This document shows positions 34,170 to 45,905 of a DNA stretch of 64,000 nt, piece after piece. This DNA comes from Bimuria novae-zelandiae CBS 107.79 (taxonomy: Eukaryota > Ascomycota > Dothideomycetes > Pleosporales > Didymosphaeriaceae). Each line of letters starts with the position of its first letter. Positions within the stretch are counted from its first letter, which is position 1. The translations under genes were made by a program, and so were the position numbers. The DNA lies in the NCBI GenBank assembly GCA_010015655.1, contig ML976676.1:188712-252711 (forward strand), given 5' to 3'. The notes under the pieces were generated by a model, which had not been told where the DNA came from, did no database searches, and saw only the letters and a list, made by a program, of their open reading frames with translations.

Positions 34170-35664
34170 CTGTGGTATCAGGCAAAAGTGAGGTGAGTGG
34201 CCCGCGCACAACAGGGGTGTCGCCAAGATGCCGAGCCATGTAAATTTCGCACGCTTGTCCTCTTTTATGTATAAATTTCAGTACCTAGTGTGACCACTTT
34301 TCGCATTAATTATAGCCTGGCATCTAGCTAGCATGCTCTTAACAAGCTCCCTAAATACTTTACTTCTAATTAAGTCCCACGCTTCTTATATAATATTACG
34401 TAGCTAGCTATATGTACGCTGCTTACCCTTAGGTAGATTAGAATAATACTACTTAATATAGTCCTTTATCTTATTCTACACTGCCTTAATTAGGTTAAAA
34501 TCTGGCGAGAACGCTAGCTAAAAGATAGGGTAAATTCCTCTTAATTAAAGCTCTTTAATTGTGTAAGTAGCAGCGTGCCCAGGAGCGCTATCTTATATAA
34601 ATTAAAAATATAGATTAAGGCGTAGCTATTCGTGAATAAGAGGTATAACTCTCTTATAATAGCTCTCCTTATTAATACTCTTCTATTCCTTCTTTTAGAA
34701 CACTAACGGCCCCTTTGTCGTACCTAAGAAGTAACCCTAGAACATCTAGCTACGCTTCTTACGTAGTTTCTTAATAATATAGAAGGGATCTAATTCCTCT
34801 CTAGGGCGCCTAGTAACCTACTTCTTACGATACTAGCTACTAGTTACCTAAGTTTTGTCGCTCTAGAGGATTATATACTACTACTAAGGAGACTAGTTAG
34901 CGTAAGCTTTTGCCCACGCAAGGCGTAGCTAATAATTCTTCTTAGTAAGAGGAGGCTTAGTAAGAGTAACGCGGCGAGTATACCCTTTACTTTATAAAGT
35001 ATTTTAAATTACGTATTTACTAACGCTCTAGTAAGTAAAGGGACCCTTTATAAGGCGTAGGAAACTTATCTACCTTCCTTTTTAAGAGGATTTAATAAAT
35101 TCTTTAAGCTAGTCTACTTGTTTATTTATAAAGAAGGTGTCACGAGTCGTAGGTCGAGGGCCCTCGACGGCCCTAGTCCGCTCTAGACCAGCGCTATCCG
35201 GGCCTTCCGCCTATCTACTTCCCTCGCCGCAGCCCTTCTCTTCCCTCTCTAAGGGATCGCCTTAGTACTGTGGATAGACTAAGTCGCCCGTAGTCAGGGC
35301 GCTTTTTACAGAAGGGTAGATAACTAGTACGCTTCTTTAGCGTAACGCGTGCGCTAGTAATTACGCAGGTAACTTATCTCTTTAAGACTTTAAGAAGGTT
35401 AGTAATAAACGGGTAAGTGTGCCTAGCTAGACGTAAGGTGTGTATCTAGAGGCGTTGGTCGCGAGTGAGGTATCGACGAGTTAGTGTTGATGGGGGAGAC
35501 ATTGTGGTGATGTTGTGGTGGACAGCACACGACAGAGGTACAAGCATTATCATATAAATTACATAGAGCTAATGGTATTTCTGTTTAGTGGCGTCCGTTT
35601 TGTATCGAGTCAGGCATCCCTGCTGTGCGCGGGCCACTCACCTCACTTTTGCCTGATACCACAG
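34170..35664 (-). mobile_element. RIP-degraded Tc1/mariner transposon
   Basis: A 1.5-kb element flanked by TA on both sides (34168-34169, 35665-35666). The inverted repeats begin CTGTGGTATCAGGCAAAAGT; the first 41 bp are identical and differences beyond that are A/G transitions. The interior between the repeats is mostly AT-rich with TpA excess. On the minus strand it reads as a broken DDE transposase. Confidence 0.85.
34310..35130 (-). pseudogene. Broken Tc1/mariner transposase
   Basis: Reading minus-strand frames through stops shows the C-terminal half of a Tc1/mariner (DDE_3) transposase: DSAPGHAATYTIKEL, an RQILT-type segment near where a D-L-N-P-I is normal, and the end CQLDARL corresponding to the usual MPARC-type tail. 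Many TAA/TAG codons interrupt it. Exact ends are approximate. It cannot encode a working protein. Confidence 0.7.
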
Positions 35665-37193
35665 TAAGTTACCGCGCAATACGAGCAGGGTGACGCGTGG
35701 TCAACTACAGTGCTTGATCGTGCAATCTTTTTACCATCGGACGAGCCGTGACAAGACCATTCGCCAGTGGACCAAGAGCTATCCTCCGCGAAATGCAGTC
35801 TTCAGCTGTCAGGTTGTGTTTTACATGATGTCTCGTCCGTTACAGGATCTACACAAGTAGGTCCCAAACAGCAGTGGATCCGACTTCAGAGAATCGAGCA
35901 TTGCCTGACGACACCTTGACAAACGATTGGTCGGAATGTCACGCCGGGAGGTGCATGTGAAAGGTATCTCTTGCTCACGACGTATCAAGTCCAGATGGTT
36001 TTGTTCGAATTGCTTCACGTATTGCAAGGCTACCACCAATCGAAGACGTTCTCTACTGCCTACATCCACTCCTTCACGCCTGCTCGTCTTCGCCATGTCC
36101 GATCTCCAGGCAATATCACCAATATAAAGTCCCAGTGATTCGAGCGACAGAAGATTGTCTTTCCCTTTTCCTGAAGAATCGCCCTCACCGATATTGCTCG
36201 TCTTTGTATCAACAAATGGGGTACGCGAACACTATCCAGCCGCTACATTTTGCATCAGCTTCAAGGCGTCCGATTGAAGGCAGAAGGTGCTCAGCTCGTC
36301 AGCCATCACCTTTGTTACCACACTGCTCTTCGAACGACTTGGAAGTCTGTCGCTGAATACACATCCAGCTTACACAGTTGTTTAGGCTGCGTTTGGTACA
36401 TCCTTCGTATACAGGACGTGGTCTTTGGTCGGTTTGTAAAAGCAAACTAGAGCCCATCACAAGGCAATACGCCGAGTGCCGTAGGACAGAATAGAAGGGC
36501 AAGCACAGAGCGGAGGACCAACGGGTTTGAGGCCTCCAACTGGGGATAGCCCGAATCTTTACGAGTTCCATCGGCTGGTGGGAAGATGCTTACCGCGTCT
36601 GCTAGAGGTCAAATGCCAGTACACTCGGTCTAGACCGTTCTAGTTGCGGCTAAATTTGAATAGGTTTCAACTGTTCGATGCTTGAGGTCGCTCATGGGTG
36701 TCAGATCTGAATGGTGAGGTTGGCGGTGGAGCAAACGTTAAATGACGATATTGACACGAACTTAAATCAGGCCGTTGCGTTCAGGAACGGTCAGAGCCGT
36801 TGACGCCATTGCATTAGAGGATACAAGTCATCCACGCGCAGCTTGTGAGCGATCATGCAGCAACATCAACCCTACTCGAAATTTCCTATCCAACAACAAC
36901 GGATGCATGAGACATGCGCTCTGAACTGCCGCGGAGAGACTGGACCTCGCAAAGCTTCACACAACGGGAAATCAGAATCGAACCACCCACTACGTCCGTA
37001 CGGATCAACATCGAAGCAGCGGTTGGTGGTTCTGCATACCTATACGAGCATTGCGACCTGATCTACGGTTGAGCCAAACACGTATGTCTGATTCACTGGA
37101 TTCCAGCCACGAAGTTCTGTGCGGGCTTACAAAAGCTATTCTTTGTCAGCATCGCACGTCTTTCACGTGCTAAATTGCATGCCCAGATGTTAA
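35665..37193. other. Spacer between mariner and second piggyBac-like element
   Basis: About 1.5 kb of normal-composition DNA with short ORFs; no recognisable gene. Its right edge is TTAA (37190-37193), the usual piggyBac target, directly abutting the next element. Confidence 0.45.
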
Positions 37194-37245
37194 GTATCCC
37201 TTGCACCGGCAACATCGCCCGCACACGGACCACCTGGTGATAGCC
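37194..37245 (+). repeat. Left inverted repeat of RIP-degraded piggyBac-like element
   Basis: Pairs with 39441-39492. The tips (TATCCC..GCAC) resemble those of the intact element (TATCCC..GCAC), which supports one family. Confidence 0.8.
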
Positions 37246-39440
37246 AATCGGATGATCGCTCCGATCTGGGCAGAACACCAGAATTGATGTAGTTTGTATA
37301 GAAATTTATATAGAGATTACATTTCTAGAGGTCTTAACTTTTAATTACTTAATACTTAAGCTTGCTTTTGTGTTAACTTCCTTAAGAGTTTAATGTCGTC
37401 GGAGGTGCTCCTGCCAGCACTCAGGCCTGATTTCTGGCCTATATAAAGGCAAGCGGCAAAGCGTACACCCATAGTAAGTACGCGAAGGACGCTGGGCACG
37501 CTTACGTCGCTGTAGATTGCTAGACACATAACTTAGAGGTGCCTAAGATATCTAAGACTTATGTGATTAACGTGCGTTTTTAATATAAGTAGTATAGGTC
37601 TTAGACTTTCTAAATATCTTTATAGACTTATAAGCGCTTTCTTTAATAATAATAACGTTATTAAGTCTCTCGCGCTTCTTATAGCCCCTTACTAATTATT
37701 TACTACGCTTAAATAACTACTTAATAAAGTCGTATAGGAACTTCTTATAGCCGCCACGTTTAGTAGTAGTAAAGGAAGAGTAAGAGGAGAGTTTATAATA
37801 GTTATTAAATATAAAATCTAGTAAAAAGTACTAAAGGGGCTTTTATATACGCCGCTTAGCTTGCTAGACGCTATAGTAGCTTTTTACCTAGTTAAACTAA
37901 TCTACCTTACTTTTATACTTATTATGGTCGTCTATTATCTTAGGTATACTTAATAACTTAATAGGCTTATTACTAAAGGCCTTCTTAAATAGTTTTTAGT
38001 CTTTCTAAGAGGTTTTAAAGTAACAGTAGAGCTTTATAACAAGGCAAGTAGCTAGGTAGCGACTCTTATTAGTAAGTCTTAGTATATTATTCAGCCTTAA
38101 GAAACTTACCCTTAGTAATAGTACTAGTAAAAAAAACTACCTAATTATCTCTCTAAGTAATTTATAGGACTTTCTTACTTTCTAAAAGCGCCTAGTACGT
38201 TTCTCCCTATTCTATCTTGCCCGAAAACGTCGTCTTAAGCTTTATAAGGTTACTATTAAAGCGCTCCTTAGTTAGCTTTACGTAGGCGCGCGTCGCTACT
38301 ATAGGCGCCTTAAATATTAGCTCTACTATCGCGTTTAACTTAAATCTCTTCTCTATTATTATTTTTATTATCCTTATAGTGCCCGCGTACCCTACGCCAT
38401 TATCTCTTAAGTATTTAAGTATAGGGATAGTATTAAAGAGATTATTATCTTAAATAATATAGTAATTTAGTAGAAATTAATAACGCCTAGCAACGTCCTT
38501 AGCAAGTATAAAAGTAATAAAAATAGACTTAGTTAGCATAAAGGGTAGCCTTTCTACTCTTATAAAAGTAAGTAAGTTTACTAAACCTCGCCTAGCACCT
38601 CTAGTATAAAATAACTAGTTTAGAATTACTCTATTATTAGTTAAATACTAGATTTTATACCTTTTTAGCATTAGCTTTATTTTAATTATAATAACTTTAC
38701 TCGCGCGTCCTATAAATCTTACTATTACTTTATTAATATAAAGGTACTTACTAAAAGTTTAGTACTTAAAGCTACGCTCGCGTAATAACTTTAAAAAACT
38801 TTATACTTAGCTAAAGGGCAATTTAAAGCTCTAATTAACCTTTATTAGGTATAAGTATTAATCTAGCTGCTCTTAGCGTTTCTATAATATATAGAGGTTA
38901 ACTTTGTGCGTAGGCGCTGTCCTATAAAGTTTTTACTAATACTCCTTAAGCAACGGCTCTTTGTGAAGCGCTATATATATAATAATTCTAAAGTAGGTAT
39001 ATAGCTCGCTTGGCAACGTTAGTTTCTATTTATAGTAGTTAGGCATTAATAGCGCTTTAGCTTAAAGCTTTTTAGCGTGCTAATTTGTATAGTATACAAT
39101 TTAATTAAGAAGCTTAGCGTTATAAAATAAGTTAAATAAGGAAATAGAAGAATTAACGTTTATATACTAAGGTAACTAAGCGCGTCTAAAAGTATATAGA
39201 TTATTTATTTTAAGTAGTTACTAGGTAGCTAGCAGCGTGCGTAGTAAGTTAGGCAAAATACTATCTTTTTAACTATACTTTATAAATTTTATAAAGTTAA
39301 GATTATTACTAATAGGTGCTGCACATTTCGGCATGCTTATATATATTAGAAATTTTAAAAAAGTCGTGTTTTAGCTAGTAATTAATAATTGCTAACATTA
39401 TAACGCAGGTCTTGGTGTTTTGGTAATTAATTATCTAATT

Positions 39441-39492
39441 GGCTATTAAGAGGTGGTCCGTGTGCGGGCGATGTTGCCGGTGCAAGGGATAC
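39441..39492 (-). repeat. Right inverted repeat of RIP-degraded piggyBac-like element
   Basis: Reverse complement of 37194-37245 apart from a short mismatch block near 39447-39451. Confidence 0.8.
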
Positions 39493-40281
39493 GTCTACCA
39501 AAAGATTAAACGTTTTCTCCGCGTTACCACGGTTCACTCAGCTCAGACGAAGCTTACTATTAAACCTCTCACCATTTGCAACTCGCCTTATACAGGCAAA
39601 ATTAAAACTATGCTGGCGGAATTGACAAACTCGAAGCATTGTCATCATCTTACCAAGTGTGTGTGATGGAGTTGGCGTGCCCGTTCGGAACAGGAGTTCG
39701 CTCTGTAAGTTCGGAATAATCCCGGGATGGCGATATCGGCGCTAGGCGTAGAGGGTGGGGGTATGATTGGATCAATCTCCGCCTCAAAACACGGCTGAAC
39801 AACGGTCTGCCAACGCTCCATTCACTGCCACATGGAGTGATATGTCGCCCTTCATGCTTTAAAGGCACATGCATGATCCTATATGTGCGCATGTATGCCA
39901 TGCGAAATGCGGTGTGAAAACTGCTGTTCACCTCAATGCCGAAATAGAGCTGCGCTGGAGTTTCCAAAATCAAGCTCACGGCCTTATCTATGATGCCTTC
40001 TAGCTTGAACGAGACGGCATTTCTTGCAGTGTGCGATCAGCTGTGCTTTGCCGAAGCGCTCCAGTGACATGCCGAAGGCGCTTGCCCCGAGGGCGAGGCG
40101 CAGCTCCAAGATGTTTGAAGCTTGGCTCCGCTCCACGTTAACTATTATATTTAACTATATTTTAAGCACCTATACTATTAGCTAGTATACTTATTATGTA
40201 CTTTTTATAGCTACTTAAATACTTTTAATATAAAATTTTGCTTTTACTTACTTTTTATTTATTAACCATAGGCTTTGTAAT
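39493..40281. other. Spacer, partly AT-rich
   Basis: Normal composition to about 40.13 kb, then AT-rich. Small ORFs only, nothing recognised. Confidence 0.4.
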
Positions 40282-40496
40282 TGGGTTGGATCGCAAGGGC
40301 CACAGTTGGGTCTGTCTAAGCAGAACACTAAAATTCTAAACTTTAAACTCTCTATATCTTTATAAATAGAGGAGCTATACATATGTAATTTAAATATAAG
40401 GCGTATATATATATTAATAGTTATAAAGAGTTTAAAGTTTAATATTTTAGTGTTCTGCTTAGTCAGACCCAACTGTGGCCCCTGCCATCCAACCCA
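40282..40496. repeat. 215-bp palindromic MITE-like repeat
   Basis: The two halves are imperfect inverted copies of about 75 bp each. The left begins TGGGTTGGATCGCAAGGGCC and the right ends in GGCCCCTGCCATCCAACCCA. Only a short AT-rich loop separates the arms, so the single strand could fold into a long hairpin. No coding capacity. It is probably a miniature inverted-repeat transposon; no autonomous partner with the same ends is in this window. Confidence 0.8.
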
Positions 40497-40811
40497 TTTA
40501 CCAGCCTAATTAACTATAAGTAATTTAAGATGGTAACTACTTTAGTTATAATACTAATAGTATATATTTTTTATTTTTACTACTATTTTGAAAATAACTT
40601 AAAATAAGCTTGAGACTATAATGTATACTAGTAGTTTTACTAATATAGTAACTGTACTAATTTTAATAAAGAAGATATTTACTATATTTTTTAATATTAA
40701 CTTAAAATTTACCATTATAATAACCTCTACTAGTATAAGGACCACGTTAAAAAGATATTATTTAAATAGTTTTGTTTATAAATATTTATATTATAGCTAA
40801 ATACTAATACT

Positions 40812-42839
40812 ATAACGTACCTCACAAGCGAGTCGGATACACAAGCGAGTCAAATATTCTGCCAAGACCCCACTAAAATCTATACTCTACATAATAGTAC
40901 AGAATGCGCATAAATAGTTATAAGAAATTATAATAAGCTAGTTTACTTAAAATTTACTTTTATTTCTTTTTTATACGTGTGCGTATTATTCCTAGTCTTG
41001 CTATAGTATTTATAGCGCTATTAAGTTAATTTACCTTTATTAGTACACAATCTCTTCTTTATCTTTTTACTATTATTATGCGCTATAAAGTCTTTTCGGA
41101 TAATTAATTACTAGCTATTAATAGTTATAAGAACTCTTTCTTACTATAATTACTTTCTCTTATATAATTTTTATTATATAGTAACCTTATTAGTAGCTTA
41201 AAGTTTAATAATTTACTTTCACGCTAATACTACTACGCTTTTTATTATTTTTTTAAAGGCCTTAACTAGACTTATTAGGAAACTATTTAGGTGCCTTTAA
41301 ATCCTCTCCTTTACTAGCGTTAATTATAATTCTAGTTCTAAGGTGTTATTAGGCGTCTATAACTACTATATACTATTATATATAGTATAAAGCAAAGGCG
41401 TACGCAGATAGACGTTAAGCTTTAATATTATTATTTTAAATTAAGGAGAATAAGGCTAGCGTCTTAAAAGCTTTTTTTAAATATTATTTTAAGTTATTAT
41501 AGCCTTAAAAGTAGTAATAAAGTAAAGTAGGAACTTAGTTTTAGTAATATATATAATATAGTTATGTATTAGATCCTTAGTATAATGCCTACACGCCTTT
41601 TTTAATAGTAAGAAACACCCTATATCTAGTAGCTATAAGAGGTACAACGGATATAGTGGTATATAAAGAGTAATAATCTTATTATCCTTATAGTATTATT
41701 AAAACTTAAGCAAGTTATAGCTCTTATAGCTATTAATAATAAGTAACTAATAATTATTAATAATATGCCCTTAGATATGCTCGTTAAAATACTTTAGTTA
41801 CTATAAATTAAACTTATTTATTATTTAGCTATTTTTAAAGACTTTAAAAATTTAGTCGCGAGATAGACCCTTCTTTTAGTGCTAAGTAAAAAGGTAGTGC
41901 TTTTCCTAAAAGATAGTAAAGGATAGAATTACTTAGCCTATTATATATATATCCTAAATAACTAAAGTTACTTTTAGTTACTTTACTATATGCTTTTTAG
42001 CTTATCTTAATATTTAAAACCTATAATACCTACTCTACTCCTATTAATATTATACCTATTATAAAGCTAGTTGTATTAAAATTATAAGTATCTTTATTTA
42101 GGATACTATACTTAGCTTTAGTATTCTTTATAAGCCAGAACTAGCCCTATATAACCTTAGGATCTTTATAGAGGACTCTCTTATAGTTATACTTTTAATT
42201 AAATTTAACTTAAAGCTTTAGCTAGCGCTTAATAAAGTTTATAGCTTAGTTTTAGCCTATAGGGTTATAGTAATACTTAGCTAGTAAAAAATTAGCTATA
42301 TCTTTTATAATAATAAGCTAGGATAGAAATCCTCGCGTGTCTAAGTTAAATATATACTAAATAATTACTTACTTCTTTATTAAAAAGAGATTTATATAGT
42401 TAGGCGTATAATTACGTTAAAATATCTTTTTAGCGTGTTAGTTACTTAGTATAGGTTAAGAGATATTATAAATAAATATAGCGCGTTATAGGGTTAAATT
42501 TATATTTTATTAAAGAGTCTAAAGTATAAGCTATATATAAGCCGTAATGGGCTACGCCCAGTTGTTGCCTCGGATCCTTGACCCTCGGTTATGCGAACCC
42601 CAGATATATAAGTTCGACGCCCGAAGCTTAACTTCGGACTCTCGATCGAATTCATAAGTATTCTTCTGGCACCTTTGGCTCCTTGAGCACCCAGCCCCTT
42701 ACATAAGCTTCTTTAAAGGTAGTAGTTAATAGGGTAGTTAAGACATCGCGTTGTATTATAGGTGATAGTATAATTTAGTGAGGTCTTGGCAGAGTGTCCG
42801 ACTCGCTTGTGTGTCCGACTCGCTTGTGAGATACGTTAT
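40812..42839 (-). mobile_element. RIP-degraded Fot1/pogo (Tc1/mariner superfamily) transposon
   Basis: The ends are inverted repeats of more than 50 bp starting near ATAACGTA, each carrying two tandem copies of an ACAAGCGAGTCGGA-type unit and then a CTGCCAAGACC block (left 40812-40867, right 42780-42839). The AT-rich interior, read on the minus strand through stops near 42.33-42.0 kb, shows a pogo/CENP-B-type transposase: RGFLS, then NFLLA, then NPIG, then KYNYKRVLYKDPKVI followed by GWF, as in Fot1 relatives. The usual DETG catalytic block is degraded. Boundaries are good to a few bases; the TA duplication is unclear. Confidence 0.82.
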
Positions 42840-43638
42840 TACTATAATTACCTAAATTTAGGAAGCTAAATAGTTTTTAAAATAGTATAAAATATAGCTA
42901 AGCGTATTTAGTATGCATAGATGCTAGAGCGGGGCCTTACCTAGCCGCAACGCGGGTCTATAGTAATTCTAGTGTATGGCGTAGCTGGGGGAATTTGGGG
43001 GTGGAGTGACTCCACGAAATAAGGTATACTTTCCGTACACTGATTTGTTGAATAATAGGTCCGGCGTACTTGAGCCTCGACTTCCCCTACACGGTTTCCA
43101 ACCCACTCTTGCTGCGCTACACAGTCATCTTTGTAAAATTTGCGAGTATTGGATGCGAACACGGCACGTCTTCAAGGTTAGTAGCCCTGGAGTCCAGGAT
43201 AGATGCGGCATGGCGTGTGAGTAGGACCGGGCTGTGAGTGGTAGGATCTCGCTAAGGCTGCTTGACAAGCAGCGGGGAAAGGGCGTGCGACATTTGGTTT
43301 CCCGGGGGGCTAACGCCCAGGCGCCATCTTTCCACGTCTTCATGCAGGTTACTGTCGACACGGCAGCAGATGACTCAAATGACACGCGAAGTAGCCATGT
43401 TGTATAAGATCAGCTGTGCGCGTTTTGTCGCCTCGCTTTACGACACACGACCACTCCAACAGCACTCCACACCCCAGTGCCCGAGCACAAACCGGCCTTG
43501 CGATCTATACTCTTCTTTCTGAGGGTATTCTGGAGTCAAGACTGGTTTCGTTCGCATTCAACCAATTGGCGGGTTGCCGCCCTCAGTCCATCTTTCTTTG
43601 TCCCCCTGCGCAAGCCAAGCGCAGGCGCGCTGAGCAAG
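42840..43638. other. Junction from transposon island to gene-bearing DNA
   Basis: The AT-rich tail ends near 42.9 kb and normal composition resumes. Short ORFs only. It presumably contains the promoter of the arrestin-like gene. Confidence 0.45.
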
Positions 43639-45366
43639 ATGCCCATCTACATGCCACCACCCGCTGTGCGGACAAATTCCATTGCTATGCACTCAATTGG
43701 GAATCATCTACAACAACGCGTGCTTCAGCTCGCACACTATGGACAACCCACCATCGATATCGAGCTGGACGAGAGCCAGCATGAAACCAGCCGCTTCGTG
43801 ACCAGCTACTCCACCATGGACACTATGTGCGCATGTCAATCCGGTTTGTTGAGAACAAGGTGTGCTAACTGGGAATTAGCCAAGGAAAGGTGCACATTAC
43901 AGTACAGCATGACACAAGATTCAGAGAGATAGAGATATCGTTCACGGGTAAGCACATGCGCTAATCGCGCTCTATCGGGGTCGCTAACCGTAGCAGGCGC
44001 AGCGCATGTGTTCGTCGAGAGACTGAGTACCACACCTTCCATGAGCGGAAGAACAGAGGCGTCGCACAAGTTCCTAACGCTAAAGATGCCTCTGAGCCCA
44101 GCTGATCTTCCTTCGCCACCCATATTTCGAGCGGGCAAGAAATACAGTTTCCCATTCGTCTTCACCATCCCTAATCAGCTTCTCCCGAAAGCATGGTGAG
44201 TGTTGTACCTTAATCGTCGAATTGGATACTGACATTTGATCAGCCCTCACCCTGTCGCTTCAGACTTCGTCCGAGAAACACATTTGATGCTTCCGCCAAG
44301 CTTAGGCGATGCTGAGCTTTCTGGGTATGGTGGAATTTTACTAGACGATATGGCACCCGAGATGGCGAACATATCATACGGAATCAAGGCACGAGTGACG
44401 GCATTCCACGAGGGAGAAAATAGGGTTTTCTTGATGGGACAAAAGACAAGGAAGGTTCGCGTCAAACCGGCATTCGAAGAGCAACCCCCACTCAACACGG
44501 ACGGAAACAAGGAATACCGTGCGCGGCTCGAGCGCAACATCAAGAAGAGCCTATTCAAGGGGAGATCGGGAACCCTCATCGCCCAAGCAAGCCAGCCCAA
44601 GCCGCTCGTAATCCCCGGCGCGCGAACCGCAGATGCTAAACCGATAGCGACCAGGGCCAAAGTCATCCTTCGTTTCGACCCTGCAGAGGAAAACAGTCTA
44701 CCGCCAAAGCTCGGCTCGCTCAAGACGCACATGAAGGTCTCAACTTTCTACGCCTCCGCTCCAAGGAACAACTTCCCCTCACGCGAAGGCCTCAGCTACG
44801 ACCACACCCAAGGCGCATACACAGACACAATCCCGATATCAACGATGTGTATCGGCACATCGGCGCAGTGGGAGAAACAGCCGGCATCCGCCAACCCACC
44901 AACCGACGAAGAACTCGATCGCCGCGACTCGGGCATCTCAGACTGCTCCAGCCTCTCCTCGCCCTCGGGCACATTCAACACCCCCCGCTCATCCGCGAAC
45001 TACAAAGGCGGCGCCTTCTATACCGCCTCCATCATCGTGCCCATCCACCTCCCCCAAAACAAGCATTTCATCCCGACCTTCCACTCCTGCCTCATCTCGC
45101 GCGTATACGCTCTCAGCATGAACCTCTCCGTGCACGCGCCGGGGCTGAGCGATCCTACGCTAGGGTTAAAGGTCCCACTGCAGGTCTGCGCCGAGGGCAG
45201 CGCGACGGGCAATGAGAATGCGCGCTTGAGGAGTGAAGAGGCGGCTGGCGTGTTGGCGGAGGCGGACATGATTTTCTCACCGCGCAGCGTGGCGCCGCCG
45301 CCGGATTATGTTGGGCTATCGTCTGGTTCGGGGGGCGTGCAATCGAGGGTATCGGTTATGGGATGA
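43639..45366 (+). CDS. Alpha-arrestin-like protein
   Basis: Four exons in phase: 43639-43826, 43880-43947, 43997-44195 and 44244-45366, 525 residues. The introns are 53, 49 and 48 bp; the first has GTGCGC, a TGCTAAC branch and TTAG. The protein follows a widespread ascomycete arrestin family: TSYSTMDTIQGKVHITVQHD, RFREIEISFTG, VFVERLSTTPSMSGRTEA, KKYSFPFVFTIPNQLLPKAC, HLMLPPSLGD, LDDMAPEMANISYGIKARVT, and a later arrestin-C segment ending PTFHSCLISRVYAL. A PPDY motif (PPxY) sits about 25 residues from the end, a likely Rsp5-type ligase binding site. Alpha-arrestins direct ubiquitination and endocytosis of membrane transporters. The target is unknown. Confidence 0.82.
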
Positions 45367-45905
45367 AGCAGCCCATTATCGGAATACGGTGGGGATGAAT
45401 AAGGTGGAAGTGATATACCCTAGGCAATTCGTATGGCGTTTTGGGGTTTCAGGACTTGCTCGTCCGGTTGCAGATACTGCAGGATTACGAGGGAAGATTG
45501 TATGATGTGGTAGGACTCTCGGCATGTGGGTTCTTTTTTTTTTTTTCACCGCATTCACGGTCTTGTACACAGGCTGTACACGACCGGGTGGCAAAATTAC
45601 TTTTAGTCACTATTGTTCGATACCCTAAGAGACTATGCTAGAGTTCTTTGCCCAGCGAGAGATTGGAATTGTACGGTTAGTGAAGTATATACACGATTGT
45701 GCATATTAACTTTAGTGACAGCAAGGCGACCATCGGTTTCGTCTTGGCTTTGATCGCGGAATAGGCTGTCGCTCTCTAGCTGTGAGGTTCGCCGGTCGCT
45801 CCTGCCCCAACAGGCGGGCGCGCATGTGGTAGCGTGACGGCGCGTTTGACAACAAACACCGCGATCTCTCTTCTGTCTCTCACTTCTAGACCGCGACCAT
45901 CGAGA
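45367..45905. other. Intergenic stretch
   Basis: Between the arrestin-like gene and the paralogue pair. It includes a T-run near 45534-45546. Minus-strand ORFs here look like shadows. Confidence 0.4.

Larger units (their letters stand above)
37194..39492 (-). mobile_element. RIP-degraded piggyBac-like element, opposite orientation
   Basis: The ends are a 52-bp inverted repeat (GTATCCCTTGCACCGGCAAC at the left; its complement ends at 39492), with only a few mismatches. TTAA lies immediately left at 37190-37193; the right flank is not TTAA. On the minus strand the segment near 37480-37400 reads RPEIRPECWQEHLRRH, nearly the same as the C-terminal finger of the transposase at 31-33 kb, and the subterminal GCTCCGAT/CCAATCGG blocks also correspond. 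The interior is AT-rich with stops throughout. It is a related but diverged copy, inactivated by RIP. Confidence 0.85.

Noticed and set aside
43827..43879. Apparent frameshift in the arrestin-like gene
   Set aside because: A 53-bp intron with a TGCTAAC branch site and TTAG acceptor explains the frame change and restores the conserved sequence.
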